Of a DNA stretch of 7,029 bases, positions 1-5,490 are shown piece after piece. The stretch is from NCBI GenBank assembly GCA_029256565.1, contig JAQSXQ010000087.1, positions 1-7,029 of the forward strand, in the 5' to 3' direction. The number at the start of each line of letters is the position of its first letter. Positions within the stretch are counted from its first letter, which is position 1. Under the pieces are notes generated by a model. It ran no database searches. It had not been told where the DNA came from and saw only the letters and a program-made list of their open reading frames with translations. Position numbers and translations under genes: made by a program. The DNA comes from Mycobacterium sp. GTDB taxonomy: Bacteria > Actinomycetota > Actinomycetes > Mycobacteriales > Mycobacteriaceae.

Positions 1-12
1 GCCGGGGTGGTC

Positions 13-870
13 TCAGGTGAGTTCGTCATCGGGCACTCCAAGGTAGGCGGCGATCACGGCGGGATCCTCGCGGATGTCCGCGGGCAGGCCGTCGGCGATC
101 TTGCGACCGAACTCCAGGACCACGATGCGGTCGGTGACCCCCATGACCAGGCGCATGTCATGCTCGATCAGCAGCACCGTGTAACCGTCGTCGCGGATCG
201 CCTGGATGAGTTCGATGAGCGCGGACTTCTCGCTCGGATTGAATCCCGCGGCAGGCTCGTCGAGGCACAGCAGCTTGGGTTCGGTGGCCAGCGCGCGGGC
301 GATCTCCAGCCGCCGCTGATCACCGTAGGGCAGGTTCTTCGCCTTCTCCTCGCCGCGATGGGCGATGCCGACGAACTGCAGCAGCGCAGCGGCACGCTCG
401 ATGGCGTCACGCTCCTCGCGCCGGTGACGCGGGGTACGGACCAGGGCCCCGGGTACCGACGTCTTGTGGCGGGCGTCGGTGCCGACCACCACGTTCTCCA
501 GCGCGGTCATCTCACCCCAGAGGCGGATGTTCTGGAAGGTCCTGGCGATGCCGCGACGGGTGATCTCGTGGCGCTTGATCTTGCCCAGCGGAGCGCCGTC
601 GAACAGCACGCTCCCCGACGTGGGCCGGTAGACCCCCGTGATGGCGTTGAAGCAAGTGGTCTTTCCCGCGCCATTGGGGCCGATCAGCCCGAGGATCTCC
701 CCGCGCTTGATGTCGAACGTCACCGAGTCCAGCGCGGTCAGACCGCCGAACTGAACGGTCAGATCCTGTGTGGCCAGCAGCGTCTCACCCTCGGCGACCT
801 GAACCTCGCGGTGCAGGACGGCGAGGTCCTCGTCGATCAACGGTTCCTCGGTTCCGGGCTGATCGGTCAT
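13..870 (-). CDS. livG: Branched-chain amino acid ABC transporter ATP-binding protein LivG
   Basis: This is the cytoplasmic ATPase of a LIV-type amino acid importer; it hydrolyses ATP to drive the LivH-LivM channel. The 285-residue protein has Walker A GPNGAGKT (residues 64-71), a Q-loop glutamine in ARTFQN (Q113), an ABC signature in the LivG form PYGDQRRLEIARA (181-193), Walker B LLCLDEP with catalytic E205, and the switch histidine in LIEHD (H237). The insertion between Q-loop and signature and the C-terminal AVIAAYLG (271-278) are typical of LivG rather than LivF. The ATG at 868-870 overlaps the livM stop (ATGA), indicating translational coupling, and is preferred over longer in-frame readings that run into livM. 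The N-terminus carries about 30 acidic residues before the ABC fold, making it longer than Escherichia coli LivG (255 aa). Family assignment is secure; the substrate is inferred from family and neighbours. Confidence 0.95.
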   Translation of the reverse strand: MTDQPGTEEPLIDEDLAVLHREVQVAEGETLLATQDLTVQFGGLTALDSVTFDIKRGEILGLIGPNGAGKTTCFNAITGVYRPTSGSVLFDGAPLGKIKRHEITRRGIARTFQNIRLWGEMTALENVVVGTDARHKTSVPGALVRTPRHRREERDAIERAAALLQFVGIAHRGEEKAKNLPYGDQRRLEIARALATEPKLLCLDEPAAGFNPSEKSALIELIQAIRDDGYTVLLIEHDMRLVMGVTDRIVVLEFGRKIADGLPADIREDPAVIAAYLGVPDDELT

Positions 871-2099
871 GCCGCCGCCTTCGTTTCGTCGGCGCTGCGC
901 AACAGCTTCTTCGCCGACTTGCCATACGCCAGGAGCTGCTGGCGGACCGGGAACAGACCCTGGGGACGGAAGATCATCAACACCACCAGCGCCAGGCCGA
1001 AGAACAGGTACTTCAGGTCGCCCATGTTGACGCCGAGGAACTCCACGCCCAGCAGGCGGTTGGGCAGGTAGACGATGATGAACGCGCCGAAGATCACGCC
1101 CAGCTTGTTGCCCTGCCCACCCAGGACGACCGCGCACAGGAACAGCATCGAGTTGATGATGTTGAACGTCGGCGGCGCGACGTACTGCACCTGCCCCGCG
1201 TACAGCGCACCGGACAGACCGCCGATCGCGGCGCCGATCACGAATGCCCACAGTTTGAAGCGGAAGGTGTTGACGCCCATGACCTCTGCGGCGTCCTCGT
1301 CCTCGCGGATCGCGACCCAGGCGCGGCCGACGCGGCTGCGCTCGAGGTTGCCCACCAGCAGCAGGATGCCGACCATGAACAGCAGGCCCAGCCAGAACCA
1401 CCAGGTGCCGTAGTTGGCGTCGCCGGCGGAGTTGCCGTTGGAGAACACGCCGTCGGGCAGCCCCTCCTTCTCGCCCACGTGCGGGTACGCGATCTGGTTG
1501 AGCCCGCGCGGACCGTTGGTGACGTCGGAGAGGTTGTCGGCCATCAGCCGGATGATCTCGCCGAACCCGAGCGTCACGATCGCCAGGTAGTCGCCACGCA
1601 GCCGCAGCGTCGGCGTGCCAAGGATCAGCCCGGCCAGCGCCGTAACGGCCATGGCCAGCGGAACGCAGAACAGCCACGCCCAGTCCGAGCTGAAGAAACC
1701 GCTCGGGCTCATCTGGTTCCACGGACTGTCCGGACTGGTCAGCAGCGCCACGGTGTAGGCGCCGACGGCGTAGAAGCCGACGTAGCCCAGGTCCAGCAGA
1801 CCCGTCTGGCCCACTACGACGTTCAGCCCGATCGCGATGATCGCGATCATCGCGAACTGCGCCATGGTGCCGCCGAAGCTGATGCCGGGGGTGTCCAGGA
1901 ACGCCGGGGTGTACAGCGGCAGCAGGGCCAGCAGCGTGAAGCCGATGGCGCCGATCACCCACTTGTGTGACCGGCCCAGCCCGTCCCACCACTGCCGCAA
2001 CCCGTCGCCGGGTGCCAGCAGGCGTGACGCCGTGGTGGACGGCTTCTTGGTGTCGGTGTTCGTGTCGGTGTTGGTGTCGGTGTCGTCGTGCGCACTCAT
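867..2099 (-). CDS. livM: Branched-chain amino acid ABC transporter permease LivM
   Basis: One of the two membrane subunits forming the translocation path of the LIV-type importer. The 410-residue protein has a polar N-terminus of about 45 residues, then hydrophobic segments starting near residues 47-63. LivM hallmarks are GLNVVVGQTGLLDLGYVGFY (91-110), the stretch LRLRGDYLAIVTLGFGEI (165-182), the cytoplasmic coupling-loop region GRAWVAIREDEDAAEVMG (258-275) that should contact the ATPase, GGQGNKLG (327-334) and the C-terminal IFRPQGLF (376-383). The ATG at 2097-2099 overlaps the end of livH by ATGA, and a GGGGAAGG tract (2107-2114) just upstream can act as ribosome binding site. The N-terminus begins with an Asp-Thr/Asn-Thr repeat coded by 12-bp DNA repeats, which the family does not need. 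The stop overlaps the livG start. Confidence is high for the family and moderate for the transported amino acid. Confidence 0.95.
   Translation of the reverse strand: MSAHDDTDTNTDTNTDTKKPSTTASRLLAPGDGLRQWWDGLGRSHKWVIGAIGFTLLALLPLYTPAFLDTPGISFGGTMAQFAMIAIIAIGLNVVVGQTGLLDLGYVGFYAVGAYTVALLTSPDSPWNQMSPSGFFSSDWAWLFCVPLAMAVTALAGLILGTPTLRLRGDYLAIVTLGFGEIIRLMADNLSDVTNGPRGLNQIAYPHVGEKEGLPDGVFSNGNSAGDANYGTWWFWLGLLFMVGILLLVGNLERSRVGRAWVAIREDEDAAEVMGVNTFRFKLWAFVIGAAIGGLSGALYAGQVQYVAPPTFNIINSMLFLCAVVLGGQGNKLGVIFGAFIIVYLPNRLLGVEFLGVNMGDLKYLFFGLALVVLMIFRPQGLFPVRQQLLAYGKSAKKLLRSADETKAAA
2050..2085. repeat. Three 12-bp tandem repeats at the start of livM
   Basis: Three head-to-tail copies of a GTGTCGGTGTTC-like unit lie at 2050-2061, 2062-2073 and 2074-2085, differing only at their last bases. 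On the minus strand they encode the DTDTNTDTNTDT stretch near residues 7-18 of LivM. The unit length is a multiple of three, so copy-number changes would keep the frame. The run precedes the first membrane segment. Confidence 0.85.
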
Positions 2100-3133
2100 G
2101 CTCGCGCCTTCCCCAGACTCTCGCCGAGTATGCCCGTCGGGCGGATCAGCAGCACCAACACCAGCAGGACGAACGCCACCACGTCACGCCACTGGGTGCC
2201 GAACAAGGCCTGCCCGTAGTTCTCCATGATGCCGAGCAACAACCCGCCGAGCAGAGCGCCGCGCAAGTTACCGATGCCGCCGAGGACCGCGGCGGAGAAC
2301 GCCTTGATCCCCAGCAGGAAACCGCCCGAGTAGATGATGCCCTGGGGCACCTTCAACGTGTACAGCAGCGCGGCAGCACCGGCGAGCAGGCCACCGATCA
2401 GGAACGTCGTCATGATGATCCGCTCGCGGGACACGCCCATCAACGTCGCGGTCGTCGGATCCTGTGCGACCGCGCGAATCCCGCGGCCGAACTTGGTGCG
2501 GTTGATCGCGACGTCGGTGAGCAGGGCCAGGATGAGCGCAGCCACGACGATCACGATCGTCACGTTCGACACCGCGGCGCCGAAGATCGTGAACTGGGTC
2601 TTGGGCTGCACCAGCACGACCGGCTGCTGGGCGTTGGACCCGCCGTACCCGTCGATGATGTGCGGCAGGATGAAGTGCACGAACTCCTGCAGCACGAACG
2701 ACATGCCGATCGCGGTGATGAGGAACGTCAACGGTCGCGCGTTGCGCTTGCGCAGCGGCCGATAGGCGACGAACTCCAATCCCACTGCCGCCGAACCCGA
2801 CACCAGCATCGCGAAGATCATCGCGATCGCCAGATACAGCACCGTCAGCGCGATGCCCTTGTTGTAGGCATTACCGCTCGGGGTGAACCCGAGGATCACG
2901 TCGAGGCAGAAGTACGCGCCGAACATGCCGAGCATGAAGATCTCGGAGTGAGCGAAGTTGATCAGCCGCAGCACGCCGAACACGAGGGTGTACCCCACCG
3001 CGACGAGCGCGTAGATCGCACCCCAGGACAGCCCGTCGATCGTGAACTGCCAGAAGCCGTTCAGCAGATTGTCGACGTTGAAGTTGATGTTGGCGGCAGT
3101 ACATGCGTACTCGCCAAGACAGTCGGACGGCAT
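2096..3133 (-). CDS. livH: Branched-chain amino acid ABC transporter permease LivH
   Basis: The second membrane subunit of the LIV-type importer, pairing with LivM. The 345-residue protein shows the LivH pattern: first membrane segment GLSWGAIYALVAVGYTLVFG (34-53) followed by LRLINFAHSEIFMLG (55-69), the coupling-loop region GRGIRAVAQDPTTATLMGV (216-234), the glycine-rich AAVLGGIGNLRGALLGG (281-297) and the C-terminal RPTGILGE (331-338). The ATG at 3131-3133 has a GAGGAG ribosome binding site at 3144-3149, ten bases upstream, which supports this start. About 30 residues precede the first membrane segment and include Cys5 and Cys11; the E. coli protein (308 aa) has a shorter N-terminus, so part of this could be an over-extended start. 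The gene lies 95 bases downstream of the binding-protein gene, with a hairpin between them, and overlaps livM by ATGA. Confidence 0.95.
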   Translation of the reverse strand: MPSDCLGEYACTAANINFNVDNLLNGFWQFTIDGLSWGAIYALVAVGYTLVFGVLRLINFAHSEIFMLGMFGAYFCLDVILGFTPSGNAYNKGIALTVLYLAIAMIFAMLVSGSAAVGLEFVAYRPLRKRNARPLTFLITAIGMSFVLQEFVHFILPHIIDGYGGSNAQQPVVLVQPKTQFTIFGAAVSNVTIVIVVAALILALLTDVAINRTKFGRGIRAVAQDPTTATLMGVSRERIIMTTFLIGGLLAGAAALLYTLKVPQGIIYSGGFLLGIKAFSAAVLGGIGNLRGALLGGLLLGIMENYGQALFGTQWRDVVAFVLLVLVLLIRPTGILGESLGKARA

Positions 3134-3179
3134 CCGGCGGCGGCTCCTCGTGACGGTGGTGTTCGCGTCTTAGACGAGA

Positions 3180-3211
3180 ACGCGTCCGGAACCGTACTGT
3201 TCCGGACGCGT
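3180..3211 (-). terminator. Strong hairpin between the binding-protein gene and livH: attenuator or partial terminator
   Basis: A perfect 13-bp inverted repeat (ACGCGTCCGGAAC / GTTCCGGACGCGT) with a 6-base loop begins 17 bases past the binding-protein stop, reading on the minus strand. The bases after it on that strand (TCTCGTCT) are only modestly T-rich, so it is not a classical strong intrinsic terminator. Mycobacterial terminators often lack a clear U-tract, and hairpins at this place in binding-protein operons commonly cause partial termination or protect the upstream mRNA end. Function is inferred; the inverted repeat is seen directly. Confidence 0.65.
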
Positions 3212-3228
3212 CCCCGTCGTCGAATGTC

Positions 3229-4440
3229 CTACTGGACCTTGAACATCCAGATCAGATTGGTCGTGAGCTCCCCATTCGGGGTCCACTGGTAATTGCGAGC
3301 CACGCCCTGGCCGTTGTAGTTCCGGACGAAGTCCAGCAGCGCCGGGCGGGTGATGGCACCCGAGTCGATGCCCTTGAGCAGGATGGTGCCCAGGTCATAG
3401 CCCTCGGTGCTGTACGTGCCCGGATCGGCGCTGAACTTCTGCTTGTACTCCTCGGCGAACGAACCCGTTGCCGGGCCGCACGGGCAGGACAGCAGTGCGT
3501 CCTTGGACGCCTCGCCTGCCTGATCGACGAACTGCTGATCCTTGGTGCCGTCGGCGCTGACGAACGTCGCGGTGACGCCGCCGTCCTTGAGCTGCTGGAC
3601 CAGCGGCGCGGCCTCGGAGTAGTAGCCGCCGAAGAACACTGCCTCGGGAGCCGCCCCGTTGATCTGCGTCACCGCAGCGGAGAAGTCCTTGTCGCCCTTC
3701 TTGACCGAGATGTTGCACTGCGAATCGGCGACCGGGCCGAGGGTCTCGCGCACCGCGGTGGCGAGGCCGAGGCCGTAGTCGGTGCTGTCGTCGACCACGC
3801 AGATCTTCTTCAGCCCCATGGTGTTCTTGAGGTAGTTGGCCACGGACGGACCCTGCACCGCGTCGTTGGCGAGTCCGCGGAAGAACGTCTTCCATCCGTT
3901 CTCGCTCAGCGTCGGGTTGGTGGCCGACGCCGTCGTCGAGACCAAGCCTGCCTGGTCGAACACCGTTCCGGTCGCCTTGGTCTCGCCGGAGAACGCAGGA
4001 CCGACCAGACCGATCGTGTACTGGTCGTCGACGATCTGCGGCGCGATGGCGGTGGCCTTCTGCGGGTCACCCTCGGTGTCGAACTTCTTCAGCTGCACCT
4101 GGCAGCCCGGGTTCGCCGAGTTGTGCTTGTCGATGGCCAACTGCACGCCGTTGACGATGTTGATGCCAAGGGCGGCGTCCGGGCCGTTGAGGGCCCCGGC
4201 CATCGCGATGGAGACCGGTGGGCACGTTGCCTTGCCGTCGCCCGCGGGGTCAGCCGGAGCCGCGCCCTCGGCGGCTTTGACTTCCGCGCCGTTCTGGTCG
4301 ATCTGGACCTGCTCGACGATCTTCAAGTCGGACTGCGACGAACTCTCCTCGGGTGCGGACTGATTGCAGCCGGCCATGGCCAGCACAAGCAAGCCCGCGC
4401 CGCCGAGAGCAAATGCACTCCGTGCCACGCGACCGTGCAC
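3229..4440 (-). CDS. Branched-chain amino acid ABC transporter substrate-binding lipoprotein
   Basis: Extracytoplasmic receptor of the transporter (LivJ/LivK-like, periplasmic-binding type I fold), expected to be lipid-anchored to the outer face of the membrane. The 403-residue protein has a signal peptide with Arg4 and Arg7, a hydrophobic core (10-22) and lipobox LAMAGC, so lipidation is predicted at Cys25. A polar, Ala/Glu-rich linker (26-72) leads to the binding domain, which starts near VSIAMAGALNG (76-86) and contains GVQLAIDKHN (98-107), LVGPAFSGETKATG (145-158), KKICVVDDSTDYGLG (211-225) and AVFFGGYYSEA (267-277). Six cysteines (73, 113, 214, 242, 319, 321) lie in the exported domain and could form disulfides. 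The start codon is GTG (4438-4440), fixed by an excellent ribosome binding site and by the signal peptide beginning there. The ligand is inferred from the family and the livHMG neighbours; related amino acids or amides are possible. Confidence 0.93.
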   Translation of the reverse strand: MHGRVARSAFALGGAGLLVLAMAGCNQSAPEESSSQSDLKIVEQVQIDQNGAEVKAAEGAAPADPAGDGKATCPPVSIAMAGALNGPDAALGINIVNGVQLAIDKHNSANPGCQVQLKKFDTEGDPQKATAIAPQIVDDQYTIGLVGPAFSGETKATGTVFDQAGLVSTTASATNPTLSENGWKTFFRGLANDAVQGPSVANYLKNTMGLKKICVVDDSTDYGLGLATAVRETLGPVADSQCNISVKKGDKDFSAAVTQINGAAPEAVFFGGYYSEAAPLVQQLKDGGVTATFVSADGTKDQQFVDQAGEASKDALLSCPCGPATGSFAEEYKQKFSADPGTYSTEGYDLGTILLKGIDSGAITRPALLDFVRNYNGQGVARNYQWTPNGELTTNLIWMFKVQ

Positions 4441-4444
4441 GTTT

Positions 4445-4451
4445 CACCTCC
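4445..4451 (-). promoter_or_regulatory. Shine-Dalgarno sequence for the binding-protein gene
   Basis: GGAGGTG reads on the minus strand, ending four bases before the GTG at 4438-4440. This near-perfect match to the 16S rRNA tail decides the GTG start, because no ATG nearby fits the signal peptide. It suggests strong translation, as expected for a binding protein. Confidence 0.85.
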
Positions 4452-4518
4452 GGGTCAGGGTTTTCATCGACATCGACGTCACGGCGCGGATCGGCCGGGT
4501 CGGCGATGCTTCGGGTAG

Positions 4519-4542
4519 AACATAGCCAACGCATGGCCATAG
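4519..4542 (-). promoter_or_regulatory. Candidate promoter and operator region of the liv genes
   Basis: The 177 bases between pdtaR and the binding-protein gene hold no gene. On the minus strand TATGTT (4519-4524) matches the -10 consensus at four of six positions and would start transcripts about 70 bases before the GTG; I see no good -35 box. Two direct copies of CATRGCCA (CATAGCCA at 4521-4528 and CATGGCCA at 4532-4539, plus strand) lie 11 bp apart, one helical turn. The first overlaps the proposed -10 box. They could be a regulator site, but this is a weak pattern match. Confidence 0.3.
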
Positions 4543-4617
4543 TGCGTGGTGTTGGGAAATGCCGCACCTGGACGGGCTGAACAACCCGCTGGAATGGGCG
4601 ATTTCGAAACCTGGCCG

Positions 4618-5223
4618 TTACGCGTCGCCGGGTTCGTCGAGGGTTTCGAGCACCACTTCGGCGACCCTCTTCATCGTCGTCCGGCGATCCATGGCGGCAC
4701 GCTGAATCCACTTGAACGCCTCGGGCTCGGACATGCCCTGCTTCTGCTGCAGCAAACCCTTCGCGCGTTCGACCATCTTGCGGGTCTCGAGCCGGTCGGA
4801 CAGCGTCGCGACTTCCTGTTCCAGAGCGGCGATTTCGCCGAACCGGCTGACCGCCACCTCGATGGCGGGGATCAGGTCGGTGATCGAGAACGGCTTGACC
4901 AGATACGCCATGGCGCCGGCGTCACGCGCCCGCTCCACGAGTTCGCGTTGCGAGAACGCGGTGAGCACCACGATCGGTGCGATGCGCTTGGCCGCGATCT
5001 CGGAGGCGGCGTCGATGCCGTCGCGCCGCGGCATCTTGACGTCCATGATGACGAGGTCGGGCTTGAGGCTCTCGGCGAGTTCGACGGCCTCTTGCCCGTC
5101 GCCCGCCTGGCCGACCACGTCGTACCCCTCCTCGCGGAGCATCTCGGCGAGGTCGAGGCGAATCAGCGCCTCGTCCTCGGCGATGAGGACACGTCGCGGC
5201 CTGACGGCATCGGGTGTGGTCAT
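4618..5223 (-). CDS. pdtaR: ANTAR-domain response regulator PdtaR (Rv1626 family)
   Basis: A two-component response regulator whose output domain binds RNA and acts by antitermination, not by binding DNA. The 201-residue protein has a receiver domain (about 10-125) with acidic pocket E16-D17, phosphoacceptor D61 in VIMDVKMP, switch T88 in VVLTAFS and K110 in YLVKPF. A helical linker (about 128-147) leads to the ANTAR domain (about 140-195), with the characteristic RKMVERAKGLLQQKQGMSE (148-166) and EAFKWIQRAAM (168-178). Length and domain order match Mycobacterium tuberculosis PdtaR, whose partner kinase PdtaS is coded elsewhere; no kinase gene is in this window. The ATG at 5221-5223 has no clear Shine-Dalgarno sequence, and a -10-like CACAAT lies six bases upstream, so the mRNA may be leaderless. 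It ends 177 bases before the binding-protein gene on the same strand; cotranscription is possible but unproven. Confidence 0.95.
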   Translation of the reverse strand: MTTPDAVRPRRVLIAEDEALIRLDLAEMLREEGYDVVGQAGDGQEAVELAESLKPDLVIMDVKMPRRDGIDAASEIAAKRIAPIVVLTAFSQRELVERARDAGAMAYLVKPFSITDLIPAIEVAVSRFGEIAALEQEVATLSDRLETRKMVERAKGLLQQKQGMSEPEAFKWIQRAAMDRRTTMKRVAEVVLETLDEPGDA

Positions 5224-5224
5224 G

Positions 5225-5239
5225 ACGCCATTGTGGCGT
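5225..5239. promoter_or_regulatory. Inverted repeat and -10-like box at the pdtaR start
   Basis: ACGCCA-TTG-TGGCGT is a perfect 6-bp inverted repeat with a 3-base spacer, beginning two bases upstream of the pdtaR ATG. On the minus strand it contains CACAAT (5230-5235), a four-of-six match to a -10 box placed six bases before the ATG, the spacing expected of a leaderless mycobacterial transcript. No convincing -35 element is visible. The repeat could be an operator on this promoter; a chance palindrome in GC-rich DNA is the alternative. Confidence 0.35.
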
Positions 5240-5293
5240 GACGCGCGCAGATCAGCGACTTCGGGGCCATGACGAACGCTTCACCTCATCATC

Positions 5294-5299
5294 TATGGT
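5294..5299 (+). promoter_or_regulatory. Possible -10 box of the tRNA gene
   Basis: TATGGT on the plus strand matches the -10 consensus at four of six positions and lies 20 bases before the mature tRNA end, giving a short leader. The hexamer 17 bases upstream of it (GACGAA) is a poor -35 match. Assigned mainly because the tRNA needs a promoter between itself and the divergent pdtaR gene. Confidence 0.3.
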
Positions 5300-5319
5300 G
5301 GGAAACCGCACCAGCGAAG

Positions 5320-5396
5320 GCCCTCGTATCCCAACTGGCAGAGGAAACGGATTCAAAACCCGTCCAGTGTGAGTTCGAATCTCACCGAGGGCACCA
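5320..5396 (+). tRNA. tRNA with anticodon CAA (leucine by anticodon), short variable loop, encoded CCA
   Basis: The 77 bases fold as a cloverleaf. The acceptor stem GCCCTCG (5320-5326) pairs perfectly with CGAGGGC (5386-5392), followed by discriminator A5393 and an encoded CCA (5394-5396). The T arm is GTGAG / CTCAC around TTCGAAT (5369-5385). The D arm pairs 5329-5332 with 5342-5345 with one mismatch, and GG occurs in its loop. The anticodon stem is ACGGA (5347-5351) with CCCGT (5359-5363), four pairs plus an A-C mismatch next to the loop TTCAAAA. The anticodon is therefore CAA at 5354-5356, reading UUG. The variable region is only five bases (5364-5368), a class I shape, whereas bacterial leucine tRNAs normally have a long variable arm. 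Leucine identity is thus by anticodon only. The gene is divergent from pdtaR and convergent with the hydrolase gene. Confidence 0.9.
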
Positions 5397-5432
5397 TCTC
5401 GCGTGACGGCCGGGGAATGACAGCCCGACGCA

Positions 5433-5469
5433 GTACCGCCGCGACCCCCGTGGGAGATCGCGGCGGTAC
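5433..5469. terminator. Bidirectional hairpin terminator between the tRNA and the hydrolase gene
   Basis: GTACCGCCGCGA (5433-5444) and TCGCGGCGGTAC (5458-5469) form a perfect 12-bp stem with a 13-base loop that can pair further (CCC with GGG). It lies 36 bases after the tRNA and 21 bases after the hydrolase stop on the other strand, where a shared terminator is expected. No U-tract follows on either strand, so termination is inferred from position and stem strength. I see nothing else in the rest of 5397-5490. Confidence 0.65.
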
Positions 5470-5490
5470 GTAGCCCGGCGGGACCGACTA

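Noticed and set aside
870..1992. N-terminal extension of the livG frame to a 659-residue protein
   Set aside because: The extension overlaps livM entirely, is low-complexity Arg/Gly/Ala-rich, and has no domain. The ATG at 868-870 in the ATGA overlap is a natural start.
3180..3211. Hairpin as an ANTAR (PdtaR) RNA target
   Set aside because: It is a single stem-loop with A but not G at the diagnostic loop position 4, and its 13-bp stem is longer than the short paired hairpins of known targets. A terminator-like role fits better.
7..3292. Long plus-strand open frames of 354, 400 and 441 codons opposite the liv genes
   Set aside because: They lie antisense to well-supported livG, livM and livH, and their translations are rich in Arg, Asp, Gln, His and Gly without recognisable domains. 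This is the usual artefact of GC-rich coding DNA.
4573..4588. Weak stem (CGGG/CCCG) downstream of pdtaR as a terminator
   Set aside because: It has only four pairs, an 8-base loop and no T-tract; too weak to call.
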